64,000 nt of DNA from QANA01 sp963665505 (GCA_963665505.1 OY762275.1:868001-932000), one strand, 5' to 3'. Numbered from the stretch's first letter, positions 34,331-42,839 are shown. Notes: generated from the letters alone by a model not told the origin. Numbers and translations are program-made.

Positions 34331-35344
34331 ATGAACAAATGGCTGGGAGAAGGGACCGTGGTGATGGAACACCCGGTTTATATACGCGGCGTGGGTACGG
34401 CGGTGGGTTCCACCGAAGCGCAGGGGCCGCTCGGGGAATACTTCGACGTGGCGGCGCCGGACGCGACCTGGGGAGAGGATTCTTTTGAAAAAGCGGAAAA
34501 AAAGCTGTTCACCGAAGCCGTCAAGCAGGCGCTGCAGAACGCGGGGCTGGGCATCCGGGGGGTGGACATGATGATCGGCGGCGACCTGCTGAACCAGATC
34601 ATCACGGCGAGCTATGCCGCGCGCGACTTCGGGCTGCGCTTTATCGGGCTGTACGGGGCGTGCTCGAGCATGACGGAATCATTGGCGCTCGGGGCCATGC
34701 TGCTGGACGGCGGATTCGGGGAGAATATCCTCTGCGCGACCAGCAGCCATTTTGCGACGGCCGAACGGCAGTTCCGCTATCCGTTGGAGCTGGGGACGCC
34801 CAAGCCGCCGACGGGGCAGGACACGGTGACGGGCGCGGGCGCGACGGTGCTATCGGCAAACAAGAGCAGCCTGTGCATCACGGCGGCGACGGTGGGGCGC
34901 GTCGTGGATTTTGGCATATCGGACGCCAACAACATGGGCGCGGCAATGGCCCCGGCGGCCACCGAGACCATCCTCACGCACCTGGAAAAGCGCGGCGCGG
35001 CGCCCGGAGATTTTGACGCGATTATTACCGGCGACCTCGGCATCTTCGGATCGGAACTGCTGGCTGACCTGGCTGGCCGCTGCGGCGTATCGCTTGCCGG
35101 GGTGCATCGGGACTGCGGCAAACTGATCTATGCCGGCATGAAGAACAAGCGCTGCGGCGCCAGCGGCTGCGGCTGCTGCGCCACTGTGCTCAACGGCTAT
35201 TTTTTAAAGCGCATGGCCAAGGGGGAATACCGCCGGCTGCTGGTGGTCGCGACGGGGGCATTGATGTCGCCCACGATCGTACAGCAGGGTGAAAGCATCC
35301 CCGGCATCGCCCATGCGGTGGAGATAGAAAGGAGAGAGGGATAA
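34331..35344 (+). CDS. spoVAD: Stage V sporulation protein AD
   Basis: 337 residues from ATG 34331 (TAGGAGG upstream; a GTG 6 bp earlier is possible). Thiolase-like fold without the catalytic cysteine: GVGTAVGSTEAQGPLGEYFD, DMMIGGDLLNQIITASYAAR, GLYGACSSMTESLALGAMLL. SpoVAD binds dipicolinic acid directly. It overlaps spoVAE by one base (TAATG). Confidence 0.95.
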   Translation: MNKWLGEGTVVMEHPVYIRGVGTAVGSTEAQGPLGEYFDVAAPDATWGEDSFEKAEKKLFTEAVKQALQNAGLGIRGVDMMIGGDLLNQIITASYAARDFGLRFIGLYGACSSMTESLALGAMLLDGGFGENILCATSSHFATAERQFRYPLELGTPKPPTGQDTVTGAGATVLSANKSSLCITAATVGRVVDFGISDANNMGAAMAPAATETILTHLEKRGAAPGDFDAIITGDLGIFGSELLADLAGRCGVSLAGVHRDCGKLIYAGMKNKRCGASGCGCCATVLNGYFLKRMAKGEYRRLLVVATGALMSPTIVQQGESIPGIAHAVEIERREG

Positions 35345-35700
35345 TGGATTTCCTGCAGGCTTTCTTAGTGGGCGGGCTGATCTGCGTGGTCGGCCAACTG
35401 CTGTTATCTCTGACGATGATGACGCCGGCGCGGATATTGGTGAGCTTTGTGACGGCCGGGGTCATCCTGACGGCCATCGGGCTGTACGAACCTGTCGTCG
35501 AATTCGGGGGCGCGGGCGCGACCGTGCCGCTGACCGGGTTTGGCTATTCGCTGGCCAAAGGCGTGTTTGAGGCGGTGGACGAAAAGGGGATCATCGGCAT
35601 CTTTACGGGCGGCGTCACGGCGACGTCTGCGGGCATCGCGGCGGCTATCCTTTTCGGGTATCTGGTTGCGGTCGTATTCAATCCCAAGACAAAAAAATAG
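35344..35700 (+). CDS. spoVAE: Stage V sporulation protein AE
   Basis: 118 residues, three to four hydrophobic segments: FLQAFLVGGLICVVGQLLLS and GAGATVPLTGFGYSLAKGVF are SpoVAE hallmarks and paralogous to SpoVAC. With SpoVAC and SpoVAD it forms the minimal dipicolinate uptake channel found in Clostridia. Confidence 0.94.
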   Translation: MDFLQAFLVGGLICVVGQLLLSLTMMTPARILVSFVTAGVILTAIGLYEPVVEFGGAGATVPLTGFGYSLAKGVFEAVDEKGIIGIFTGGVTATSAGIAAAILFGYLVAVVFNPKTKK

Positions 35701-35717
35701 AGAGGCGTGGATTTTGT

Positions 35718-35747
35718 CCTCCCGCAGTGGTAAAATACAGCGGGAGG
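35718..35747 (+). promoter_or_regulatory. Hairpin enclosing the cinA ribosome-binding site
   Basis: CCTCCCGC (35718-35725) and GCGGGAGG (35740-35747) are perfectly complementary, and the GGGAGG arm is the Shine-Dalgarno of cinA (ATG 35758). The loop contains TAAAAT. If transcribed from upstream the hairpin would hide the ribosome-binding site. Confidence 0.45.
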
Positions 35748-35757
35748 ATGATTTTTT

Positions 35758-37005
35758 ATGGTAGCTGAAATACTTTGCGTGGGCACCGAACTGCTGCTCG
35801 GCGATATCGTGAATACGAACGCCGCCTATCTGTCCAAACAATTGGCGGCGCTGGGAATAGACGTATACCACCAGTCTGTGGTGGGGGACAACCAGGGCCG
35901 GCTGCGAGACAGCCTGAAAAACGCGTTTTCCCGGGCGGATATCGTCATTATGACGGGCGGGCTTGGGCCTACGTATGACGACCTGACCAAAGAAACGGTG
36001 GCGGAGTATTTCTCGCTGCCGATGGAACTGCATGAAGAATCTAAGAAGCGCATGCTGGAATATTTTGCGCGCCGCGGCACAACACCGACGCCCAACAACC
36101 TGAAGCAGGCCCTGATGCCGGCGGGGGCCGTCGTGTTCGAAAACGACACGGGAACCGCACCCGGGCTGGCTGTGGAAAAGGACGGGAAAGTAGCGGTGCT
36201 CATGCCGGGGCCGCCCTTCGAGATGCAGGCGATGTTCGAGGGGAGCGTACGGCCGTGGCTCTTAAAATTCTCGGACAAAGTGCTGGTCTCCCGTACGGTG
36301 CATATCGCCGGAATCGGCGAGAGCGCAGTGGAACACAGGCTGAAGGACATGATGCTCGCGCACACCAACCCGACCGTCGCGCCCTACGCCAAGCAGGGCG
36401 AGGTGCAGCTGCGGGTCACGGCCGCGGCCAAGACGCGGGAAGAGGCCTATGCGATGACGCTGCCCGTGCTGGAAGAAATCAGGGAGGCGGTGGGCGAATA
36501 CATTTACGGCATAGACGTGGGCACGCAGGAAAATGCGGCCGTATCGCTGCTGCGGGAAAAGAGACTATGGATCGCGACCGCCGAAAGCTGCAGCGGCGGG
36601 CTGCTTTCCAAGCGTATCACGGATATCCCCGGGGCTTCGGAGGTCTTCAGGCTGGGCGTCTGCGCGTATGCCGACGCGATGAAAGTGAAAGTACTGGGCG
36701 TCGGGCAAGATACGCTGGACCGCGTGGGCGCGGTATCCGAAGAAGTGGCGGCGGAGATGGCGGCCGGCGTGCGCCGGCTGGCGGGCGCGGACATCGGCGT
36801 GGGCATCACCGGGATCGCCGGGCCGAGCGGCGGCACGGAGGAGAAACCGGTGGGGCTGATCTACGTCGCCGTGGACAGCGAACGGTACCGCGCGGTGGAA
36901 AAATACCTGCCCGCGCACCGGCAGGGCGGCGGGCGCGACCACCTGCGCTATATGGCGACGCAGATGGCGCTGCGCATGGTCCTGCGGGCGCTGAAAGAGT
37001 ATTGA
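35758..37005 (+). CDS. cinA: CinA-like protein (competence/damage-inducible; nicotinamide mononucleotide deamidase)
   Basis: 415 residues, full length. The N-terminal MoCF-like domain starts AEILCVGTELLLGDIVNTNA and has VIMTGGLGPTYDDLTKETVA; the C-terminal amidase domain has IATAESCSGGLLSKRITDIP and GIAGPSGGTEEKPVGLIYVA. The C-terminal domain of the family deamidates NMN in NAD recycling. It stands alone between the spoVA operon and a terminator. Confidence 0.93.
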   Translation: MVAEILCVGTELLLGDIVNTNAAYLSKQLAALGIDVYHQSVVGDNQGRLRDSLKNAFSRADIVIMTGGLGPTYDDLTKETVAEYFSLPMELHEESKKRMLEYFARRGTTPTPNNLKQALMPAGAVVFENDTGTAPGLAVEKDGKVAVLMPGPPFEMQAMFEGSVRPWLLKFSDKVLVSRTVHIAGIGESAVEHRLKDMMLAHTNPTVAPYAKQGEVQLRVTAAAKTREEAYAMTLPVLEEIREAVGEYIYGIDVGTQENAAVSLLREKRLWIATAESCSGGLLSKRITDIPGASEVFRLGVCAYADAMKVKVLGVGQDTLDRVGAVSEEVAAEMAAGVRRLAGADIGVGITGIAGPSGGTEEKPVGLIYVAVDSERYRAVEKYLPAHRQGGGRDHLRYMATQMALRMVLRALKEY

Positions 37006-37024
37006 CAGGAAAAGAAGGTATGGT

Positions 37025-37055
37025 AAAAGCCACGCAAGAGCGCGTGGCTTTTTTT
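37025..37055 (+). terminator. Terminator of cinA
   Basis: AAAGCCACGC / GCGTGGCTTT stem with a long T-run. No gene seen from here to 37236. Confidence 0.88.
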
Positions 37056-37236
37056 GTTCCGCCCGGAAAGAGCTTGCTTGCCGGACACCCTATTTTTTGC
37101 CTGCGGTTTCCTACATCGGGCGCGGTGTGCCCCCATGAAACAGCGTGTTCTTTTTAAAAAGTTAGCGAGAACGGTTATGGTGTGGACGTCGCCTGCCGTG
37201 TGTCGGTCGCCGGTGCCCGCAAAAAATAGGTGTCGA

Positions 37237-38445
37237 TCAGAACGGGGGACGCCGCCGCCCGGGGAAGCCCCACCTGGGCATGCACGGGAACCGCCAGCAG
37301 AAAGGCCGTCTAGGCGGGCATCTGCCCGGTCCCTGCGGCGGTCTGCCGCCCGGCCCCTGCGGTCTGCCGCCCGGCCCCTGCGGTGGCATCCCGCCCGGTC
37401 CCTGCGGCCTGCCGCCGCCCATGCCCCGGTTGGTCTGCGCCGTCCCGTTGCCAAACATGCCGCGCATATTCTGAAACATGTTCATCATAGTGCGCATATG
37501 CGGATTGCCGTTTTGCCCGTCCTGCGGGTACATTGCATTAAATGCATGCATCATGGTATCCATTTTGTCCATAGTTGGTTTCGTATCCTCTCCCTTTTTG
37601 TATTGCATTGTGTGCATGACGTTTAGAAGTGCGTCTATGTTTTTTTGCGCGCCTTTGCCACTACCCGAACCGAACATCTGCAATACGTCGAGCAGATGGT
37701 TTGGATGCAAGGCGCCTTCCGGTTTATCCGGTGCGGGAGGTATGTCGGCGTATGCCGCTCCTTCGGGTGCGTAAAGGGCGGGCGGCTGCTCTTGCCCCTG
37801 CATGTGCTGCATGGCCCGCAATATGCCCGCGATATGGCCGGCGCCGCCCGCAGCGTCGGCGTTGAATACGTTGAGCGCGGAAAACAGGGCCGCCGGCCCC
37901 TGCATCGGGCCACGCGGGTCCGGGTAGGCCGGGGAACGGGCAGCCGCGCCCGGGTTGTTCATGAAAAGATCGGCGAGGTCGGGGATCGCGTCGGCGGAAA
38001 AACCTTTGTTCCCCAGGCCGGATACGCGGGAACGGAACAGCATATACTGTTCCAACTGCATGAACGTACGGCGGGCGTTCTGGCCGCCGTAGCGGGACAG
38101 CGTTTTGAGCAGGCCGGAGAATTTTTCCTGGTTGGTGAGCGCCCGTTTACGGATGGGGGGCGAAAGCGGCCTAAAAGGGCCGTCCCGGGCCAATTTTCTT
38201 GCGATGTTGCCATAGCCCAGCACATTTTCGATGACTTGCCGGTCCGTGAGCGAAACGTAAGGATAAATATCCTTGAGCAAGGAAAAGGCCGTCGTGTGCA
38301 CGAACCCGTCCCTGACCGCGACCGAGATCAGAAACAGCAGCATGGGCGAAAGATCGGGGATCTTTTCGAGCTCCTTCAAAACGGAGTTTTCGGGTTTCTT
38401 GTAGATATTTTTTTTATCCGGACGCCGCCGGAACCTGTTATACAT
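37237..38445 (-). CDS. Unknown protein with Met/Gln-rich middle and Gly-Pro-rich tail
   Basis: 402 residues. Residues 1-160 are helical and hydrophilic (NSVLKELEKIPDLSPMLLFL, YVSLTDRQVIENVLGYGNIA). The middle (~200-330) is low complexity, rich in Met, Gln, His and Asn (MDKMDTMMHAFNAMYPQDGQ). The last ~60 residues contain about five QGPGG[RM]P-type repeats and a Cys- and Arg-rich end. No domain recognised. It lies between cinA and spoIIE, divergent from the 94-residue gene. Such tails occur in spore-coat and surface proteins, so a coat role is possible but unproven. Confidence 0.6.
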   Translation of the reverse strand: MYNRFRRRPDKKNIYKKPENSVLKELEKIPDLSPMLLFLISVAVRDGFVHTTAFSLLKDIYPYVSLTDRQVIENVLGYGNIARKLARDGPFRPLSPPIRKRALTNQEKFSGLLKTLSRYGGQNARRTFMQLEQYMLFRSRVSGLGNKGFSADAIPDLADLFMNNPGAAARSPAYPDPRGPMQGPAALFSALNVFNADAAGGAGHIAGILRAMQHMQGQEQPPALYAPEGAAYADIPPAPDKPEGALHPNHLLDVLQMFGSGSGKGAQKNIDALLNVMHTMQYKKGEDTKPTMDKMDTMMHAFNAMYPQDGQNGNPHMRTMMNMFQNMRGMFGNGTAQTNRGMGGGRPQGPGGMPPQGPGGRPQGPGGRPPQGPGRCPPRRPFCWRFPCMPRWGFPGRRRPPF

Positions 38446-38557
38446 ACGGAACCTCCTTTTTAGGAGAAGAATCTATAGAATCATATGCCGGAGCGAAGGT
38501 TTTCGTGAACAAGGAAACCTATGGATGAATATACTAAAAAGCAGAGGAGGAAACGGT

Positions 38558-38842
38558 ATGGCCAGAGATCTGAAAAATTTTGCGAAGGGCAGAGGGAAAA
38601 ATGTCGGTAAGGCGGGCGGGGCCTCCGCCGACGTGTCCGAGAACCTCAAAAAAAACCTGCGGGAGCTGGAAGGAAAGAGCCAGGATGAACTGATGGAACG
38701 CCTGCTAAGCGAAGTGGAACAAGGCAAAAAGAACGGCACTTTCTCCAGAGAAACGCTGGAGGAATTCGTGAAAAACGTATCTCCCATGCTGGGGGAAGCC
38801 GAAAGAGAGCGCCTGCGGGAGATCATGCGCAAGCTCAGCTGA
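38558..38842 (+). CDS. Small helical protein of unknown function
   Basis: 94 residues from ATG 38558 (AGAGGAGGAAA upstream, a strong site). It begins with a basic MARDLKNFAKGRGKNVGKAG, then amphipathic helices with many Glu and Lys (SQDELMERLLSEVEQGKKNG, FSRETLEEFVKNVSPMLGEA). No cysteine, no membrane segment. Family not recognised. Divergent from the Gly-Pro-tailed gene and 169 bp before spoIIE. Confidence 0.65.
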   Translation: MARDLKNFAKGRGKNVGKAGGASADVSENLKKNLRELEGKSQDELMERLLSEVEQGKKNGTFSRETLEEFVKNVSPMLGEAERERLREIMRKLS

Positions 38843-38855
38843 AAAGAGGGGTTTT

Positions 38856-38903
38856 TGTTGAAAAAACAGCGCGGGCAAGCGGGCCGGCGGCGCTTTTGTC
38901 GAA
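38856..38903 (+). promoter_or_regulatory. Two Spo0A-box-like sites upstream of spoIIE
   Basis: TGTCGAA (38897-38903, inside TTTTGTCGAAAAGG) matches the Spo0A box exactly; TGTTGAA (38856-38862) has one mismatch. They are 41 bp apart, about four helical turns. In Bacillus spoIIE is activated by Spo0A-P at a sigma-A promoter with an unusually long spacer; TTGCCA followed after about 20 bp by CATATT downstream of the sites could be the equivalent. Confidence 0.6.
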
Positions 38904-39011
38904 AAGGAGGAAATCTTTGCCAAACCGGCCGGCACAAGACGACATATTTTTGTCCGTATCCTGTGTTCTAATAGAAGCACTCTATATCACAAAAGAAGCG
39001 GGTGGATACTT

Positions 39012-41339
39012 ATGCAGAGGAACAGGGAACGGACCAAGCGGTTTGAGTTGGGTGTGAGCGGCTTTTTGGCCCTCAGGCTGCTGGCGGCATTTGTGGCGGG
39101 TTTTTTGGTCGGCAAGGTGAATATTGCAAATTCCATTTTTCCATTCGGCGCGGCGTACATGCTCTCGGCATTTTTGTGCCCGCACGCCGTCAACCCATAT
39201 ATGGCGGCGGGCGGCGTACTGACCGCGCTGGCGTATTCCGTGAAAAGCATGGACAACCCTGCGTACAGTTTCGCCGTAGTGGCCATTTCGGCGGCGCTCA
39301 TGATCCTGGCCGTATGCCTGAAGCTGCCGATGGGGCTGCGGACCGCGGGGCTGGCCGCGTGCATCGCGTATGGGATTTGTACGGTGGCCTTCAAGCTCTC
39401 CCTGCTGATGGGCATTCTTTCCTCGTTGATCGAGCTGATCATCACGCTGCTCATGATCGTGGTCATGACCAAAGTGTTCACGCTGGTCGAACTGCGGGTG
39501 CGGCGGCGCATCTTCACCGAAGAAGAGGTCATCAGCATCTGCTTCATGGGCATGATCTGCGTGATGGGCATGGGCAATATCGGCTATGCGGGCGTGTATC
39601 TGCGCGAAATCTCGGCGGTGCTTCTGATGCTTGCGGGCGCTTACCTGGGTGGGGCGGCGCTGGGGGCGGCCACCGGCGTTACGGCGGCGCTGGCCTGTGT
39701 GATCGCCGGTTCGGGGCCCGCGTTTGTGGGGCTGATGGGCCTGACGGGCATGGCGGCCGGCGCCTGCAACAATTTCGGCAAGGCGGGCACGGCCATCGGC
39801 GCGCTGATGGTGGAACTGTTCGGCGCATTCTACGTTTTTTACGATGTGATGGAGGTGGGCAGCGTGGGCGCGCTGGTGATCGGCGCCGTCGCGTTCCTGT
39901 TCGTACCGCTTGCGCTGCTCAAGCGCCTGGGGCGGTATGTGGATATCAACCTGCTGCGCGACTATGACAAGCACCTGAAAGAGGAGCGCTTCCGCGACCT
40001 GACCGTGGGGCGCCTGAAGAAGATCAGCCATGTGTTCAACAACGCGGCCAAGGTGTTTGCACAGTCCGCGCAGCGCAACGAATGGGAGGGGATCTCGTAT
40101 ATGATTGCCGGGATCCCCGAGAAATCCTGCGCACAATGCGCGTTTTTCAAGAATTGCTGGGACAAGGAGTTCGAAGCGACGTATGAGCTGATGCAGGACC
40201 TGTACACCCGCTATACCGAGGGAAAGACGCTGCACGTACAGGACCTCGGGACGTTTATCAACAGGTGCATCCAGCCCGAACGGCTGCTGGACGCTGCGCG
40301 GGAAGTATTCTGCCGGTATGAGACGAACCGCCTCTGGGAAGGCAAGATCGCCCGGAGCCGCAGCATGATCGGCGACCAGATGCACGGGGTGGCGCGGGTC
40401 ATCGATTCGCTGACCAAGGAAGTGCAGGTCGATATGGAATTCCGGCGGGACATCGAGGAAAATATCCGCCTGAAAGCCGACCTTTCGGGCATAAGCGTGC
40501 GCGAAGCGGCGGTCGTCCTTTCGGGCGGTACGATAACGACGGACATCGTGTTCAAGTCTGCCCGCCCGGAGACGGCGGAACGGGCGCTCACGGACGTCGT
40601 TTCCGAAGCCTGCGGCCTGCGCATGAAGCAGACCCTGCCGCCGAGACCGTACGGCGGGAAAAATTTGTACCAACTGCATTTTGAACAGACGCGCGCCTGC
40701 GACGTGGAAACGGGCGTGGCAACCATCACCAAGGAAAGCAGCCCGATCACGGGGGACGCGCATTCCCGCGAAATGCTGCGGGACGGCCGCTTTATGATGG
40801 TATTGTGCGACGGCATGGGCAGCGGGGAACGGGCCGCGCGGGAAAGCAGGATCGCCGTTTCGCTGATGGAAGATTTTTACCGGGCCGAATTCGACGACGA
40901 GACCGTGCTGGACGCGATCAACAAGCTGTTGATCCTGAGCAGCAGCGACGAGATCTTTTCCACGATGGATCTGGTCATGGTGGACCTGGTCGAATCCAAG
41001 ATGAAAGTCACGAAAATCGGCGCGCCGCATTCCTACGTCATCAATGAGAAAGGCATGCGCAAGCTGCAGGCGGGTTCTCTGCCCATGGGCATCCTGGAAG
41101 ATTACAAGCCCATCGTGTACGAGATGGACGTGAAGCCGGGCGACGTGATCGTGCTGTTTACCGACGGAGTAGCCGACCTGGAAAGCGTGGACGACGGCCT
41201 GCACGAGGTCATACGCGCGGCCGCGAAAACGCGCAACGCCAAAGAGATGGCCGAGAAGATACTCGGCCATGCGCTGGCCGCGTACGGCGGCAAGGCCCCG
41301 GACGACCTGACGGTCATGGTCGGGCGCATCGTACGGTAA
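39012..41339 (+). CDS. spoIIE: Stage II sporulation protein E (SpoIIE phosphatase)
   Basis: 775 residues. About ten membrane helices in the first ~310 residues, a central cytoplasmic region with Cys-containing CAQCAFFKNCWDKE, and a C-terminal PP2C-type phosphatase domain with LCDGMGSGERAARESRIAVS, FSTMDLVMVDLVESKM and LFTDGVADLE holding the metal-binding Asp residues. SpoIIE dephosphorylates SpoIIAA to release SigF at the polar septum; both partners are encoded at 27-28.7 kb. Confidence 0.95.
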   Translation: MQRNRERTKRFELGVSGFLALRLLAAFVAGFLVGKVNIANSIFPFGAAYMLSAFLCPHAVNPYMAAGGVLTALAYSVKSMDNPAYSFAVVAISAALMILAVCLKLPMGLRTAGLAACIAYGICTVAFKLSLLMGILSSLIELIITLLMIVVMTKVFTLVELRVRRRIFTEEEVISICFMGMICVMGMGNIGYAGVYLREISAVLLMLAGAYLGGAALGAATGVTAALACVIAGSGPAFVGLMGLTGMAAGACNNFGKAGTAIGALMVELFGAFYVFYDVMEVGSVGALVIGAVAFLFVPLALLKRLGRYVDINLLRDYDKHLKEERFRDLTVGRLKKISHVFNNAAKVFAQSAQRNEWEGISYMIAGIPEKSCAQCAFFKNCWDKEFEATYELMQDLYTRYTEGKTLHVQDLGTFINRCIQPERLLDAAREVFCRYETNRLWEGKIARSRSMIGDQMHGVARVIDSLTKEVQVDMEFRRDIEENIRLKADLSGISVREAAVVLSGGTITTDIVFKSARPETAERALTDVVSEACGLRMKQTLPPRPYGGKNLYQLHFEQTRACDVETGVATITKESSPITGDAHSREMLRDGRFMMVLCDGMGSGERAARESRIAVSLMEDFYRAEFDDETVLDAINKLLILSSSDEIFSTMDLVMVDLVESKMKVTKIGAPHSYVINEKGMRKLQAGSLPMGILEDYKPIVYEMDVKPGDVIVLFTDGVADLESVDDGLHEVIRAAAKTRNAKEMAEKILGHALAAYGGKAPDDLTVMVGRIVR

Positions 41340-41414
41340 ATGAATTGAACAAAAAAGCCCCATATTCTAAAATTGTGGCAATAGACTATCGAAAGGGAAG
41401 GGAATTTTTTTGTT

Positions 41415-41765
41415 TTGAAAGAATGTTTGCAAACAATCGAAACGCTGCGGCGAAACCGGACGTTTGAAAACATCTTCTCGATCCTTTGCGGATACGGCGA
41501 CCGCACGGCGGCGGAGTATACGGACGCCGCGGCCCTGGCCGAGACGCACGGGACAGAACGCGACGCGATACGCCCTGGAGACGACCTGGTCGCGGACCTG
41601 GGCATGGACAGCCTGGAGATACGGGAAACGGTCACCGGGCTGGAAAAACAATACGGCATCGTGCTGATCAACGGCGAACTTGCCCAGACGGTCACGGTAC
41701 TGGGCCTGGCCCGGGCCATAGAGGGCGAACTGGACAAAGCGGAAGAACAGACCCGCACGGCATAA
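41415..41765 (+). CDS. Acyl carrier protein-like protein
   Basis: 116 residues from a TTG at 41415 (AGGGAAGGGA upstream). Residues ~55-100 are ACP-like: DDLVADLGMDSLEIRETVTG carries the serine for 4'-phosphopantetheine in DSLEI, followed by a helix and KQYGIVLINGELAQ. It has an N-terminal extension of ~40 residues compared with the ~77-residue fatty acid ACP. No acyltransferase, synthase or AMP-ligase lies next to it, so the carried group is unknown. Function as a carrier is inferred from the motif. Confidence 0.7.
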   Translation: MKECLQTIETLRRNRTFENIFSILCGYGDRTAAEYTDAAALAETHGTERDAIRPGDDLVADLGMDSLEIRETVTGLEKQYGIVLINGELAQTVTVLGLARAIEGELDKAEEQTRTA

Positions 41766-41803
41766 AGGCGGAAGGGAAAAAAAGAAATCATAGTATCATA
41801 AAG

Positions 41804-41831
41804 AAAGGCGCGGGACATTTCCCGCGCCTTT
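41804..41831. terminator. Terminator between the ACP-like gene and metA
   Basis: Near-perfect 12-bp stem AAAGGCGCGGGA / TCCCGCGCCTTT with a four-base loop, between converging genes. Confidence 0.8.
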
Positions 41832-41846
41832 ATCTGCCTATGGGGT

Positions 41847-42773
41847 TTAGTGGTGAGGCCGTATCTGTGCCCGGTCGTACGGGGTCTCCTGATACACGTA
41901 GTAGTTGAGCCAATTCGTATACAGCATGTTGGCATGGCCCCGCCAGGAGACGAGAGGGTCCTTCTTCGGGTTGTTTCCGGGGTAGTAATTGCAGGGCACA
42001 GCGATGGGCAGCCCCTTGGCTACGTCGCGGTCGTATTCGGCTTTGAGCGTGCCCTTGTCGTATTCCGAATGGCCGGTGACAAAGACCTGGCGCCCGTTTT
42101 TGGCGAGCAGGATATATACGCCCGCCTCCTTGGATTCGCTGACGATGCTGAGCGCGGGGTTTTCCTCGACGTCTTCCTTCCGGACAGCGGTGTGGCGGGA
42201 ATGCGGCGCATAGAATATATCGTCGAACCCGCGTACGAGGCTGACCGTCCTGTCCCGCACGGTATGGGGGAACACGCCGAACATCTTTTGCCCGAGGGGG
42301 TATTTTTGTATGCCGTAATGGTAATAAAGGCCCGCCTGCGCGCCCCAGCAGATATGGAACGTGGAAAACACATGCGCCTTGCTCCATTCCATGATCTCTT
42401 TGAGTTCGTCCCAATAATCCACCGCTTCGAAGGGCAGCATCTCTACCGGTGCGCCCGTGATGATGAGTCCGTCAAAGTTGGTATCCCGTACATCGTCAAA
42501 CGTGCGGTAGAAGGTATCCAGATGGCTTTTGGGGGTGTGTTTGGAAACATGCGTTTTGGGACGCAGCAAAACGATCTCGACCTGCAGCGGCGAATTGCCG
42601 ATGAGGCGGAGAAGCTGTGTTTCCGTCGCCACTTTGGTGGGCATCAGGTTCAGTATCGCAATGTTCAGGGGACGGATATCCTGGTGACGGGCACGTTCGT
42701 CCGTCATGACGAAAATGCCTTCTTTCGACAACGTTGTATAAGCCGGCAGATCTTTGCTGATATTGATAGGCAT
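41847..42773 (-). CDS. metA: Homoserine O-acyltransferase MetA, probably acetyl-CoA specific
   Basis: 308 residues, start after GGAGGACGCG. Nucleophile Cys142 in FHICWGAQAG, and His/Glu of the triad in VTGHSEYDKGTL. Position 111 is Glu (GAPVEMLPFE), the residue reported to select acetyl-CoA over succinyl-CoA in this family, so the product is probably O-acetylhomoserine. That fits the O-acetylhomoserine sulfhydrylase at 50 kb. Divergent from the serine acetyltransferase gene. Confidence 0.93.
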   Translation of the reverse strand: MPINISKDLPAYTTLSKEGIFVMTDERARHQDIRPLNIAILNLMPTKVATETQLLRLIGNSPLQVEIVLLRPKTHVSKHTPKSHLDTFYRTFDDVRDTNFDGLIITGAPVEMLPFEAVDYWDELKEIMEWSKAHVFSTFHICWGAQAGLYYHYGIQKYPLGQKMFGVFPHTVRDRTVSLVRGFDDIFYAPHSRHTAVRKEDVEENPALSIVSESKEAGVYILLAKNGRQVFVTGHSEYDKGTLKAEYDRDVAKGLPIAVPCNYYPGNNPKKDPLVSWRGHANMLYTNWLNYYVYQETPYDRAQIRPHH

Positions 42774-42801
42774 TGCGCGTCCTCCGTTCGCAAAATATGG
42801 T

Positions 42802-42830
42802 TTGACAACTATTATACTTTATCTTAAAAT
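42802..42830 (+). promoter_or_regulatory. Promoter of the serine acetyltransferase gene
   Basis: TTGACA (42802-42807), 17 bp, TAAAAT (42825-42830). It overlaps the opposite-strand metA promoter. Confidence 0.7.
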
Positions 42831-42839
42831 AAATGTACA
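42811..42839 (-). promoter_or_regulatory. Promoter of metA, interleaved with the cysE promoter
   Basis: On the minus strand TGTACA (42834-42839), 17 bp, TATAAT (42811-42816). The -10 box lies inside the spacer of the plus-strand promoter. Confidence 0.6.

Noticed and set aside
38982..41363. 793-codon minus-strand frame
   Set aside because: Antisense to spoIIE; His- and Arg-rich shadow translation.
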